In this document: one piece after another, positions 9,918-18,394 of the stretch
How the letters are laid out: each line of letters starts with the position of its first letter
Position numbering within the stretch: position 1 is the stretch's first letter
Source of the DNA: Trebonia sp963822615
GTDB lineage: Bacteria > Actinomycetota > Actinomycetes > Streptosporangiales > Streptosporangiaceae
NCBI GenBank assembly: GCA_963822615.1
Contig: CAWGIM010000006.1
Coordinates: 1,054,001 to 1,118,000, forward strand
Length of the DNA stretch: 64,000 bases
Direction of reading: 5' to 3'
Made by a program: the position numbers and the translations under genes
Notes under the pieces: model-generated
What the model was told of the DNA's origin: nothing
What the model saw: only the letters and a program-made list of their open reading frames with translations
Databases searched by the model: none

Positions 9918-10924
9918 CGCTGATCCTCGGCGCCCACGACATCGCGGCGCTCGTCGACGGCATCGACGTCATCGCGGCGGTCGAAGCCATCCACGCCGAC
10001 CTCGGGACAGGCCGGATGGACCAGCCCGCCCCGCCGGCCCTGGCCGGCGGCGACGACTCGGTCTTCCTGCCGATGTCGGCCCGTTCGGACCGGCTCGGCC
10101 TGGTCATCGTCAAGACGCTCGCCGACGTGCCCGCGAACGCGGCCCGCGGCCTGCCCACCCAGCGCTCCACGCTGATGGCGACCTCGGCGGTCACCGGCGA
10201 GTGCGTCGCCATCCTCGACGGCGCCGCCGTCACCAGGCTCCGGACCGCGGCCGCGTCCGCGGTCGCCACCCGCTACCTGGCCCGGGCGAACAGCCGGACA
10301 CTGGGGCTCATCGGCGCCGGGCAGCTCGCCGTACAGCACGCCCGGGCCCTCGCCGGAGTCACCGCGGTCGAGGACATCGTCGTGTGGTCGCGCTCGGCGG
10401 CAACGCTCGACGCGTTCCTTGCCGCAGCCGGGCCCGACCTGGCGAAACGGACAACGATCGCGCCCGACCCGCGCAGCGTGGCGGCCGTCGCCGACATCAT
10501 CTGCACGCTCACCCCGTCGCAGGCGCCGATCCTGCGCGGCGCCTGGCTCCGGCCAGGCCAGCACGTCAACGCGGTCGGCGCCCGGCCCCGCCCCGACCAC
10601 CGCGAACTGGACGGCGAGGCGATGGCGCGGGCGACGCTCGTCGTCGACAGCGCGCCGACCGCGCTGGCCAAGTCGGGCGACCTGCTCCAGGCGATCGCCG
10701 AAGGGGCCCTGCCGCCTGGCCTGCCCCTGCGGGAGCTCGGTGCCGTGGTCGCTGGCCGGGCACCGGGCCGCAGGTCCGAAACCGAGATCACCGTCTTCGA
10801 CTCAGTCGGCCTGGCCGCACAGGACCTGGCCCTCGCGACCGCCATCATCAGGCGGGCCCGGGAGACCGGCGCCGGCGAGGAAGTAAAGCTGACCGCGATC
10901 GTGGCCCCGGGGGTGGCGGCGTGA
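9914..10924 (+). CDS. Ornithine cyclodeaminase / mu-crystallin family protein
   Basis: 336 residues. GTG 9914 overlaps the upstream stop. The family pattern is clear: an N-terminal substrate-binding half with RSTLMATSAVTGECVAILDG and LRTAAASAVATRYLA, then a Rossmann nucleotide-binding motif GLIGAGQLAVQHARAL, and the later ILRGAWLRPGQHVNAVGA stretch. Members are NAD(P)-dependent ornithine cyclodeaminases, alanine dehydrogenases, or imine/ketimine reductases. Here, between a racemase and a THI5-like protein, it may act on an imino or amino acid released from a ureide. Confidence 0.85.
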   Translation: MTLILGAHDIAALVDGIDVIAAVEAIHADLGTGRMDQPAPPALAGGDDSVFLPMSARSDRLGLVIVKTLADVPANAARGLPTQRSTLMATSAVTGECVAILDGAAVTRLRTAAASAVATRYLARANSRTLGLIGAGQLAVQHARALAGVTAVEDIVVWSRSAATLDAFLAAAGPDLAKRTTIAPDPRSVAAVADIICTLTPSQAPILRGAWLRPGQHVNAVGARPRPDHRELDGEAMARATLVVDSAPTALAKSGDLLQAIAEGALPPGLPLRELGAVVAGRAPGRRSETEITVFDSVGLAAQDLALATAIIRRARETGAGEEVKLTAIVAPGVAA

Positions 10925-11682
10925 CCCGCATCGCGGTCGTCAACTGCAACACGACGGCAGCCATGACGCAGGTCATCGCCGCCCGTGCGCAGGCCGCCGT
11001 CCAGCCAGGGACCGAGGTCATCGCAATCACGCCGCGCTGGGGCGTAGCGTCGGCCGAAGGCTGGTTCGACAGCTTCATCAGCGCCACCGCGGTGCTCTAC
11101 GAGCTGGAGCGGCTGCCGGACGGAATCGACGGCGTCGTCATGGCCGGATTCGGCGAGCACGGCCGGGAAGGTGCCCGCGAGCTGCTCGACGTGCCGGTGG
11201 TCGACATCACCGAGGCGGCGGCGCACCTGGCGATGCCCCTGGGTCGGCGGTTCGGCATCGTCACCCCGCTCGCCCGCTCCATCAGCCAGATCGAGGACAG
11301 CCTGGCGACCGCCGGGCTCCTCAGCCACTGCGCGGCCGTCGAGGACATCGGGCTCGGGGTCCTCGACCTGGACTGCGACCCCGAGCGTACCCGCGACGCC
11401 TTCACCGCCGCCGCCCTACGGGCGATCGGCCGGGGCGCAGAGGTGATCTGCCTCGGCTGCGCTGGCCTGGCCGGCATCGAGCAGCACCTGCGCCACCAGG
11501 TCCCCGTGCCGGTCGTGGACGGGGTCGCCGCGGCGGCCGCCATGGTCGAAACCCTCATCCGCAGCGGACTCACCACCAGCAAGGCGGGTTCCTACGCCCG
11601 GCCGCTGTCCAAGGCCAGGACCTGGAGCCAGCAACGGGACGAGCAGCCCGGCCCGGCGGCCGGGGCGCAGCTGACCCGCTAA
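10921..11682 (+). CDS. Asp/Glu/hydantoin racemase family protein
   Basis: 253 residues, GTG start overlapping the previous stop (GTGA). The two catalytic-cysteine regions of the family are visible: VVNCNTTAAMT near the N-terminus and ICLGCAGLAGIEQHL in the second half. The second cysteine (LGCAG) is the clear catalytic residue. The first-cysteine region differs from the usual FGC pattern and reads MAGFGEHG, as in some hydantoin/allantoin racemases and maleate isomerase-like members. Beside an allantoicase, allantoin or hydantoin racemisation is the best guess. Confidence 0.83.
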   Translation: MTRIAVVNCNTTAAMTQVIAARAQAAVQPGTEVIAITPRWGVASAEGWFDSFISATAVLYELERLPDGIDGVVMAGFGEHGREGARELLDVPVVDITEAAAHLAMPLGRRFGIVTPLARSISQIEDSLATAGLLSHCAAVEDIGLGVLDLDCDPERTRDAFTAAALRAIGRGAEVICLGCAGLAGIEQHLRHQVPVPVVDGVAAAAAMVETLIRSGLTTSKAGSYARPLSKARTWSQQRDEQPGPAAGAQLTR

Positions 11683-11700
11683 CCAGCCCAAGGAGAAAAA

Positions 11701-12798
11701 TTGACCACGGTAGCCCCCGAGCAGCAGTCCCTGACGCCCCGCAGCCTCGACCACGGCCGCGCAGCCGATCCCCTCGGCCCCGGTCGCCTGCCGGACCTGG
11801 CCGGCGCTGCCCTCGGTGGCACCGTGGTCTTCGCCAGCGACGAACTGTTCGCAGACGCCCGCAACCTGGTCAGCGCCGCGCCGGCCGCCCATGATCCGGC
11901 CGCCTTCGGCCCGCGGGGAAAGGTCTACGACGGCTGGGAGACACGGCGGCGGCGCGAGGCGGGCTCGGACTTCGTGATCGTGCGGCTGGCAGTCCCGGCC
12001 ATCGTGCGGGCCGTCAACATCGACACGTCCTTCTTCACCGGCAACTTCCCGCCCTGCGCGTCCGTGGAGGCGGCCACGGTCATGGGTTACCCCAGCCCGG
12101 AGGAAGTGCTCGCCGCCGCGTGGACGCCGCTCCTCGGACGCACGCGACTGCGCCCGGACACGGGCAATGTCCACTCGATCCGCGCCGCCGGCCAGCTGGC
12201 CACTCACGTCCGGCTCACCATCTACCCCGACGGCGGGGTAGCCCGGCTGCGCGTCTACGGTGAGGTCGTTCCCGACCCGCGGCGCCTGGGCGGCCGCGTT
12301 GACCTCGCCGCCAGCCTTCACGGCGCCACCGTGTCCGGGTGCAGCAACATGTTCTACTCGTCTCCGCTGAACGTCCTCGCCCCTGGCCGGGCCGTGGTCA
12401 TGTCGGACGGCTGGGAAACCGCTCGCAGGCGCGACGAAGGCAACGACTGGCTCACCGTCCGGCTCGCCGCTCCCGGGGTACTGCACGACGCGGTTATCGA
12501 CACCACGCGCTTCGTCGGCAACGCGCCCGGCTGGGCACGCCTCACCGACGCCGACACCGGGACCGAGCTACTCCCCCGTACCCGGCTCCAGCCGGACACC
12601 GAGCACCGTTTCCGCCTGGTGGCCCGCAACGCGGTCGGCCGCGTCCGGCTCGACATCTATCCCGACGGAGGGATCTCCCGCCTCCGGCTCAACGGCGCCG
12701 TTCCCGCGGCCGAGCAGCCAGCGATCACCGACCGCTGGGAAATGCTGCTCCCGCCCCATGAGCTCGCGGCAGTGGACCAGAGCGAGTACTTCAGCTGA
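11701..12798 (+). CDS. alc: Allantoicase
   Basis: The TTG start at 11701 follows AAGGAG at a good spacing. The 365-residue product is two tandem allantoicase domains. Repeat 1 has GKVYDGWETRRRR with VIVRL and RLTIYPDGGVARLRVYG; repeat 2 has MSDGWETARRRD with LTVRL and RLDIYPDGGISRLRLNG. The length matches known allantoicases. The enzyme hydrolyses allantoate to ureidoglycolate and urea. No allantoinase, ureidoglycolate lyase or urease is in view, so the pathway is incomplete here or completed elsewhere. Confidence 0.93.
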   Translation: MTTVAPEQQSLTPRSLDHGRAADPLGPGRLPDLAGAALGGTVVFASDELFADARNLVSAAPAAHDPAAFGPRGKVYDGWETRRRREAGSDFVIVRLAVPAIVRAVNIDTSFFTGNFPPCASVEAATVMGYPSPEEVLAAAWTPLLGRTRLRPDTGNVHSIRAAGQLATHVRLTIYPDGGVARLRVYGEVVPDPRRLGGRVDLAASLHGATVSGCSNMFYSSPLNVLAPGRAVVMSDGWETARRRDEGNDWLTVRLAAPGVLHDAVIDTTRFVGNAPGWARLTDADTGTELLPRTRLQPDTEHRFRLVARNAVGRVRLDIYPDGGISRLRLNGAVPAAEQPAITDRWEMLLPPHELAAVDQSEYFS

Positions 12799-12890
12799 CA
12801 GACCCCGGGGACTCGTGTCGCTGATATATTCGATCCAGCTGAATCCCGTACTATTTGGCCGGACATGAATGCGGTATCTGAGGGGGCCAG

Positions 12891-13652
12891 GTGTCGATTT
12901 CGGACAGCCAAGTCGAATGGCTAGCAGAAGAGACCGACCTGTGCTGCACCGAGCGGTCCTTCCGGCTACGCAGCTCTTCGGGTGCCGTACCCGGGCTGCT
13001 GTGGTCGCCGGGAGGCAGGGGCCCGCGGGGGACGGTGCTGCTCTTCCACGGTGGCAGCGGCCATAAGCGCAGCGAGCGCCACCTGCGGATGGGGCGCTCG
13101 CTCGCGACCGCGGGGCTCGCCGTCATCGCGCTTGACGGGCCGTACCACGGCGACCGCGTGCCGGCGCCGCTGCCGCCGCGCGTCTACCAGCAGCTCATCG
13201 TCGACGAGGGCATCGAGGCGTTCACCGGACGGATGACGGCGGACTGGCTGGACGCGGTTTCCGCGCTCGCCCGCGAAGGGCTCGCGGACGCCGCGCGGGT
13301 CAGTGTCTTCGGGTTGTCGATGGGCGCCCGGTTCGGGTTGCCTGCCGCGGCCGCGCTCGGACCGCGCCTGCGGTGCGCGGTGCTCGGCAAGTTCGGCATC
13401 CGCCAGCGTGAGCCGCTTCACCCGGGGCTCGGCGCCCCCGGCTTCACCATCGCGGCCGCGCGCGCCGTCGCCGCGCCGGTGCTCTGCCATGTCCAGTGGG
13501 ATGACGAGATCTTTCCCCGGGCCGGGCAGTTCGAGCTGTTCGAAGCGCTGGGCTCCGCTGACAAGCAACTCATCGCCAGGCAAGGCGCACACGGCCAGAC
13601 GTGCCCCGACGACGAGGTTTACTGGCAGGACTTCATCAAGCGCCGCGCCTGA
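12891..13652 (+). CDS. Alpha/beta hydrolase (dienelactone hydrolase-like)
   Basis: 253 residues; GTG 12891 follows AGGGGG. The oxyanion-hole motif is VLLFHGGSGH, the nucleophile elbow GLSMGARFG carries the catalytic Ser, the acid is in WDDEIFP and the base His in RQGAHGQTCPD. No signal peptide. It lies 92 bases after the allantoicase gene with its own AT-richer leader, so it may be a separate transcript. Substrate unknown; hydrolysis of an ester or amide linked to the same catabolic pathway is plausible. Confidence 0.82.
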   Translation: MSISDSQVEWLAEETDLCCTERSFRLRSSSGAVPGLLWSPGGRGPRGTVLLFHGGSGHKRSERHLRMGRSLATAGLAVIALDGPYHGDRVPAPLPPRVYQQLIVDEGIEAFTGRMTADWLDAVSALAREGLADAARVSVFGLSMGARFGLPAAAALGPRLRCAVLGKFGIRQREPLHPGLGAPGFTIAAARAVAAPVLCHVQWDDEIFPRAGQFELFEALGSADKQLIARQGAHGQTCPDDEVYWQDFIKRRA

Positions 13653-13753
13653 CCGTGAGCGATTATGGTGCCGACCTGACGACATCCTTTCCGGTGGCCA
13701 CCGGTCATCTCACGTCGGTGCCGGAAGGCGGGAAGCCCGGCTGGCTAACTGAC

Positions 13754-14554
13754 GCACCTGTCGGCTGGACCGGTTAGCCGGACGAACCCTGAGGGAACGG
13801 CACGTGGAAATGATTGAGTTCGATGACGGCCGGACCGCCCGGGTAACCAGGCCCCGCGGGCTCGCTGACCTGCCCGCAGCGATCGGCGAGCTCGGCCTAG
13901 ACGTCGGCCGTCCGGTCCTGGTCGTCGTCGGCGGTGCCGCCGGGCTCGACGATCACGCTAAGCAGCGCCTGGGCGGCCTGTTCAGCGACGTGCTTGTCCC
14001 GGTCGCGAACGAATGGAACGCGGCGGTGATAGACGGCGGCACCGACTCGGGCGTGATGCAACTGCTCGGGCAGGCGGCAGCGAAAGCCCCTTCTTTCCCG
14101 CTCGTCGGTGTCGTGGCCGAGAAGCTGGTCGCCTTGCCCGGCGACGACGCCGAGCCGGGCGAGGGGAGCACGCTGGAATGCCACCACACGCACTTCGTAC
14201 TCGTGCCCGGCTCTGCCTGGGGTGACGAGTCCCCCTGGCTGGCCCGGGCGGCAACCGAGATCGCGGCCGGCGCGCCGTCAGTGACGGTTCTGGTCAACGG
14301 CGGGCAGATCACACTCCGGGACGCAGCCAACAGCGTGGCGGCCGGACGGCCGGTGCTCGCGGTTAAGGGGACCGGGCGCGCCGCGGACCGCATCGCCGCC
14401 GCACTCGACGGCGACCGCACCGACCCCGAGGCGGCCGAGCTGGCCAGTTCACCGCTGGTGACCGCTGCGCGGTGGCCAGGAGGCGACGCCCTGCGAACGG
14501 CCCTGCACCAACTGGCGGACGCACAGCGACAGCTTCCGCCAGCGCACCGGCAAC
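13754..14554 (+). repeat. 0.8-kb direct repeat containing the SLOG gene, left copy
   Basis: Compared with 36667-37469, only a handful of differences occur over about 800 bp, including synonymous sites, so the duplication or conversion is recent. Identity stops abruptly at 14554, inside the last codons of the gene. Confidence 0.9.
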
Positions 14555-14661
14555 GCGATACTAAGCGAGAAACGTGGTCAGCGGCGCCAGCAGGCCGGCG
14601 CCAGCTGCGTCCACGAGCACTCCTGCTCCAGGACGCGGGTCATCTCACCGGCACGCGGTGA
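13804..14661 (+). CDS. LSDAT/SLOG-domain protein, copy 1
   Basis: A Rossmann-like SLOG (TRPM-type LSDAT) domain: VVVGGAAGLDDHAKQRLG near residue 42, VIDGGTDSGVMQLLG near 78, then VLVNGGQITLRDA and PVLAVKGTGRAAD near 190. Such domains are thought to bind nucleotides or nucleotide-derived ligands in conflict and signalling systems. GTG 13804 has GAGGG upstream; ATG 13810 is possible. The DNA from 13754 to 14554 is nearly identical to 36667-37469, but the native stop of copy 2 is lost here, so this copy ends in about 34 unrelated residues. Confidence 0.8.
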   Translation: MEMIEFDDGRTARVTRPRGLADLPAAIGELGLDVGRPVLVVVGGAAGLDDHAKQRLGGLFSDVLVPVANEWNAAVIDGGTDSGVMQLLGQAAAKAPSFPLVGVVAEKLVALPGDDAEPGEGSTLECHHTHFVLVPGSAWGDESPWLARAATEIAAGAPSVTVLVNGGQITLRDAANSVAAGRPVLAVKGTGRAADRIAAALDGDRTDPEAAELASSPLVTAARWPGGDALRTALHQLADAQRQLPPAHRQRDTKRETWSAAPAGRRQLRPRALLLQDAGHLTGTR

Positions 14662-14868
14662 CCGGCGGCCGACGTACTTGCCAGCGATGGAGACGTATCC
14701 GACGTGTACCCGGCGGACCTCTTCCGCGGCCTTGGCCGTAGCGGGCTGGCGAGCGCCGCTGGCGTTGAACTCCCGCGCCAGGGCTGGCAACCTGCCCCTC
14801 TCGTTCCTGAACTGCCTGATGAACTGGCCGCCCGCGAGGATGAGCAGGTCGATATCGCTCGCCGTTAA
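14578..14868 (-). pseudogene. Unrecognised reading frame next to Rhs debris
   Basis: A minus-strand frame (stop at 14578) reads DIDLLILAGGQFIRQFRNER, then REFNASG and VGYVSIAGKYVGRRS. It looks protein-like, with helical amphipathic spacing and no Arg/Pro bias, but it has no start of its own and runs into an Rhs fragment on the right. It may be a toxin or immunity tail that was fused to the Rhs remnant. The family was not recognised. Confidence 0.35.
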
Positions 14869-14883
14869 CCGCGATCACGCCCG

Positions 14884-14971
14884 CGACGGGCCCGGCTCCG
14901 ACACCGGGTGCCGCGGGCGGTGTAGGCGTAAGTGCCGGTCCCGTCACCAGTCATCTCGTCCCGGGCATCGT
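14884..14971 (-). pseudogene. Rhs/YD-repeat fragment
   Basis: On the minus strand this encodes DEMTGDGTGTYAYTARGT followed by a shifted frame. It matches the giant Rhs gene at about 40890-40978 at most positions. It marks where an Rhs core once reached, and shows that Rhs-derived DNA extends left to the SLOG gene. Confidence 0.75.
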
Positions 14972-15020
14972 CCCCGGTGTCGCATGGCCACGCGAGGTGA
15001 CCGCTGGCACGCGTTCCCGC

Positions 15021-15047
15021 GGGTGAATCGTCACGACTGGCAGTCAG
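15021..15047. repeat. 27-bp repeat, left copy
   Basis: Identical to 38822-38848 in the same orientation. It contains an 11-nt near-palindrome (GACTGGCAGTC). Both copies border Rhs remnants, so it may be a recombination scar or leftover toxin-linker coding sequence. Confidence 0.75.
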
Positions 15048-15052
15048 CGTCT

Positions 15053-15532
15053 TCAGTCGCCGGAGAACCCCCAGAAGCCAACCTCGGTGACCCTGTCTCC
15101 CTCGCGGAGGAGAACGTACAGCCCCGTCCAGCGCATCGTCACCTCCGCGATGAGCTCAGCATGCCGGGGGCTGGCGTAATCGTCGGCTGCCGCCTCGAAC
15201 TGTTCGCGCGAGGGCCGGGACGAGCCGAAGATCCGCACCGCCGCGTCTTCGGTAACGGGCCGGACCGCCCCGTAAGCGGCGCCGTCGCGCCAGTCGGGCG
15301 GGTCCGTGCAAGTGACAACCCGGTCCATGTCCAGGATGGAGTGCGTGCCCGAGTCCCACCGATCATTGCTGGCCCACAGCACCTCAAGCGAACCCGGCCG
15401 CGGCGTGTACTCCTCGAAGTCGTCCGACCAGTAGTAGTCACCGTCCCGCAGTACCTTCTCCTGCAGCTCCCGCAGCGACCCGGCCACGTCCCCCCGGAAG
15501 GGCGTGACATAACTCCACCCCGATGAGCCCAC
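15053..15532 (-). CDS. Immunity-like small protein (GSSGWSY...FWGFSGD family)
   Basis: 159 residues beginning MGSSGWSYVTPFRGDVAGSL and ending VTEVGFWGFSGD, a small actinobacterial family of unknown structure often met among toxin-immunity genes (my recollection of the family). The middle has SGTHSILDMDRV. It has no signal peptide or membrane segment. It starts 8 nt after the stop of the next minus-strand gene, so the two form an operon. Immunity against an Rhs-delivered toxin is inferred from its place in the array. Confidence 0.65.
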   Translation of the reverse strand: MGSSGWSYVTPFRGDVAGSLRELQEKVLRDGDYYWSDDFEEYTPRPGSLEVLWASNDRWDSGTHSILDMDRVVTCTDPPDWRDGAAYGAVRPVTEDAAVRIFGSSRPSREQFEAAADDYASPRHAELIAEVTMRWTGLYVLLREGDRVTEVGFWGFSGD

Positions 15533-15540
15533 CGCGGGCG

Positions 15541-16467
15541 CTACCTTCCCTCGGCGGGAGGCAGCGCGGGCGCCAGCACCGCGAACGCCTTCTCCGCGGC
15601 AGCCTCGTCGTAATGGCCGGCCCGCTCGGTCGCCTGCAGCAGCGCCCCGCCACCAGGCAGCTCATCGACCCACCAGAACGCGCCGCTGTCCCGCAGAGCT
15701 GTCACCCCGCCCAGCCGCGCGACCACCGAGGGGGTGCACATCGTGATCCACGAGTAGCCGACCAGCTCCCGCTCCAGCACCGCTTCCTCCCAGCCCAGCT
15801 GCGGCGGCCCCGAGAACGGCACCGCGAAGTCGACGGCCGTGTCCTGCCCCGCGAGCACCCCGGTCACCCCGGGGCGCCGCGCCACCGCCCGCGCCACCCG
15901 GGCCAGCCGGTCCCGCAGTTCCCCGGCGCCCTCCAGGCGCGCGCCGGGCCGCCACATCAGCGAGTCCCCGGCGGACAACCGCCCAGCGGGGATCAGCTTG
16001 CCCGGGTCGCCCGGCTCGCCCAGCCCGGCCTGCACCGAGACCGTCACGCCGCCGGGCAGCTGCGCGCCGCCCGCATCTACCAGGCAGACATGGATGCGCG
16101 CGGACACCGGCCGCTCAGCCAGGGCCCCCGCCAGCCACTCCAGGCTGGCCCGGGTGACCCGCCGCACCTGGGTTCGCATGCCGTTCCACTTCAGCGGGGC
16201 GACGGCGATGTCCCCCCACGCCATGAACGGCTCGGCCCACTCGTCGTACTCCGGCCACATCGCCAGCGGCTGACCCCTGAACGGCGGCTTGTCGCCGCGC
16301 AGCACCTCCTCCCACTCCGCGGGCGCCAGCAGCGCCGGGAGCGCGCCCAGCCACTCCCGCGCCGCGGCCGCGAAGGTCTCCGCGTCCGGGACCGGGAGGA
16401 ACGCGGCCACGCTCATCCCCGGCACCGGGCGGCCGTCGCCATCCGGCCACACCACCAGTTCAGCCAC
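15541..16467 (-). CDS. Putative immunity protein resembling the DUF3396/type VI immunity group
   Basis: GTG 16467 with AAGGAG upstream gives 308 residues; ATG 16416 is an alternative. The C-terminal part reads YSWITMCTPSVVARLGG and ALRDSGAFWWVDELPGGGAL, like the conserved tail of DUF3396-type immunity proteins; this link is from memory of the motif and is moderate. No signal peptide. The toxin it would neutralise is no longer next to it: upstream DNA is a recombinase remnant instead. Confidence 0.6.
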   Translation of the reverse strand: MAELVVWPDGDGRPVPGMSVAAFLPVPDAETFAAAAREWLGALPALLAPAEWEEVLRGDKPPFRGQPLAMWPEYDEWAEPFMAWGDIAVAPLKWNGMRTQVRRVTRASLEWLAGALAERPVSARIHVCLVDAGGAQLPGGVTVSVQAGLGEPGDPGKLIPAGRLSAGDSLMWRPGARLEGAGELRDRLARVARAVARRPGVTGVLAGQDTAVDFAVPFSGPPQLGWEEAVLERELVGYSWITMCTPSVVARLGGVTALRDSGAFWWVDELPGGGALLQATERAGHYDEAAAEKAFAVLAPALPPAEGR

Positions 16468-16565
16468 GGTGGCTAGTCTGCTCCTTCTCTTATACGACTT
16501 TTCTGATGCGCAGGGCATCGGCTGGCCGGATTTACGCACTAACCGGGTTGCAGAGCGGCCCGGCG

Positions 16566-16690
16566 CAGCCTCGCCGCAGGCACTCCCGTCAGCCTCCGCG
16601 ACACCGTCACCGGCCTCGACAACGACAACAACACCGCCCCGACTCAGCACCGCGATCCGGCACGCATACGGACGATGCCCAGATAGGAGC
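16566..16690 (+). pseudogene. tnpC remnant (recombinase unit v)
   Basis: Reads AGTPVSLRDTVTGLDNDNN and then, after a frameshift, RLSTAIRHAYGR. These match the C-terminal third of the three tnpC genes in the window (SLRDTITGLDQDN, TAIRHAAGKR). It lies directly left of unit i, so it is the debris of a fifth, older trio. Confidence 0.75.
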
Positions 16691-16779
16691 TGACAGGCCC
16701 GCGAGTCGACCAGAACCCTGATGCCGACACAAACGCCCCTGCCGCGCCTCGATGAGATCGAGGACGACCTGCTGAGCCG

Positions 16780-17308
16780 CCGCCCCCCGCACATCGCCCA
16801 GCTCATCCTCGGACACGAAGACATAAACACCACAATGGGCTATAAAGCGGTCTACCCCGAGGAAGCCATCCGCGGCTTCATCGCCCAGCGCAGGGCCACC
16901 CGGCCGAGCGAAGAGTACCGCACCCCCACCGACGCCGAATGGGACGAGTTCCTCGGCCACTTCCAGCGCCGTCGCGTCGCCCTCGGCGACTGCGGACGCG
17001 CCTACTCAACCCCCTGCATCCACGAGCACTCCTGCATCCGATGCCCCCTCCTCAGAATCGACCCCGCCCAGCGCCACCGCCTGGAGGAGATCCGCGACAA
17101 CCTCCACGCCCGCATCACCGAAGCCGAACGCGAAGGCTGGACCGGCGAAGCCGAAGGACTCAAGGTCAGCCTCGCCGCCGCCACCAGCAAACTCGCCCAG
17201 GCCGACGCAACCACCGCCCGCCGGGCCGAGCACGTCCACCTCGGCATCCCCGCCTACCGCGACATCGCCGCAGCCACCCTCACCGCCATAGGCCCCCATG
17301 AACACTGA
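16780..17308 (+). pseudogene. tnpB: tnpB C-terminal remnant (unit i)
   Basis: From PPHIAQLILGHEDINTTMGY onward it matches the end of tnpB of units ii and iii: the final catalytic H and Tyr motif, the cysteine-rich segment CIHEHSCIRCPLLRIDP, and the coiled-coil tail. About 600 N-terminal residues, including the catalytic Arg and HxxR motifs, are gone. A 9-nt deletion removes HRA from the RGHRAFIAQ motif. The 60 bases before 16780 are unrelated. It cannot encode an active recombinase. Confidence 0.85.
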
Positions 17309-17678
17309 CCACCTGGCAGCAGCCCTCCGCAACTGCGCAGCCGGCCTGCTCCCGCTCGAAGCCGACACCGAGCTCATCATCGCCAACGACACGTTCCTCG
17401 ACCGCGACGACTTCACCGGCAGGTTCATCGACCACGGCACCAGCGGCGGCACCCCGATGGCCGCCATCGACTGGGACGCCGCCATCGCCGCTCTCACCGC
17501 CGGCAGCCTCCCCTGCTCCGGCGGGGAACGGCGCATCCTCCAGCTAGCGGCCAGCCTCGCCGCCGGGACCCCTGCCAGCCTCCGCGACACCATCACCGGC
17601 CTCGACCAAGACAACGCCGCCCGACTGCTCACCGCCATCCGGCACGCAGCCGGAAAACGGCATTTACCATCAGACTGA
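17298..17678 (+). CDS. tnpC: TnpC-like protein (unit i)
   Basis: 126 residues, complete, overlapping the tnpB remnant end by 11 nt as in the other units. Contains FLDRDDFTGRFIDHGTSGGT, MAAIDWDAAIAAL and SLRDTITGLDQDNAARLLTA. Size and position match the small third protein of Tn554-type elements, an accessory factor rather than a recombinase. It is intact although its partners here are lost. Confidence 0.8.
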   Translation: MNTDHLAAALRNCAAGLLPLEADTELIIANDTFLDRDDFTGRFIDHGTSGGTPMAAIDWDAAIAALTAGSLPCSGGERRILQLAASLAAGTPASLRDTITGLDQDNAARLLTAIRHAAGKRHLPSD

Positions 17679-17723
17679 TAGAAGCGCTACCTCTTTGTGG
17701 CAACGGCCTGCCTTTGCAGCAAC

Positions 17724-18296
17724 CTATGCGATCTCGGTGCCCCACGCCGAGGTTGGGCTACCGGATATCCAGTAGCCCTCGGCAGCTTCTTTCCCAAAGA
17801 GAACGACAAGTGAATCAGGCAGATAAGACGGAATATCATCGACAAGCTCCCCCAGTGCCACAGCGACCGAAGCGGCGTTTCGGAAAGTCAGAGCTAGCGT
17901 CCACAAGCAATCACCTTGAGCAGGGACGGGTCTGTGCTGTGAAGCCCGGACGGATATTAGCTCCTCGCCAACGCAAGCCTCCCATCCAGGCTGGGCGGAC
18001 AGATCGATTGTCTTGCTGTAATCCGGAATTACAGGCGCGACCGCCGGCGACCTGACGTTTAGGCACTCGATCTCGTTTTCCATTAGCCAAGATATGACTA
18101 CGGACACGCCATCGAATACCAGCTCAACGGCATATTCCACCTCATCCCAGCTTTCAGATGCGCGCATCTCTGGCCCCGGAGATCCCGGCAGAACAACGTA
18201 GCGGACGCGGTTCAGGCACTGGCCGCGCAGACCACGCAGAGCGTCGTAAGACCACTCCGTCACACCCATGGCACTGTTATGAAATTTATCGGTCAT
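17724..18296 (-). CDS. Immunity-like protein of unknown family
   Basis: 190 residues from ATG 18296; ATG 18269 is an alternative, and neither has a strong ribosome-binding site. It has no signal peptide. Features include WSYDALRGLRGQCLNRVRYV, a beta-rich middle and YLPDSLVVLFGKEAAEGYW near the C-terminus. Base composition is lower in GC than the flanking recombinase genes, as for the other immunity-like genes. It is the most distal of three such genes after the toxin tip at 19203. Confidence 0.55.
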   Translation of the reverse strand: MTDKFHNSAMGVTEWSYDALRGLRGQCLNRVRYVVLPGSPGPEMRASESWDEVEYAVELVFDGVSVVISWLMENEIECLNVRSPAVAPVIPDYSKTIDLSAQPGWEACVGEELISVRASQHRPVPAQGDCLWTLALTFRNAASVAVALGELVDDIPSYLPDSLVVLFGKEAAEGYWISGSPTSAWGTEIA

Positions 18297-18394
18297 CCGT
18301 ATCATTCTGCAAAATCTGGGCACCTTCCCGATTAGGCTATCCGCGGTATCGATCAAAGGCTCACCGCTCGTCCTGCGTCTTCTGCGGCACTATC

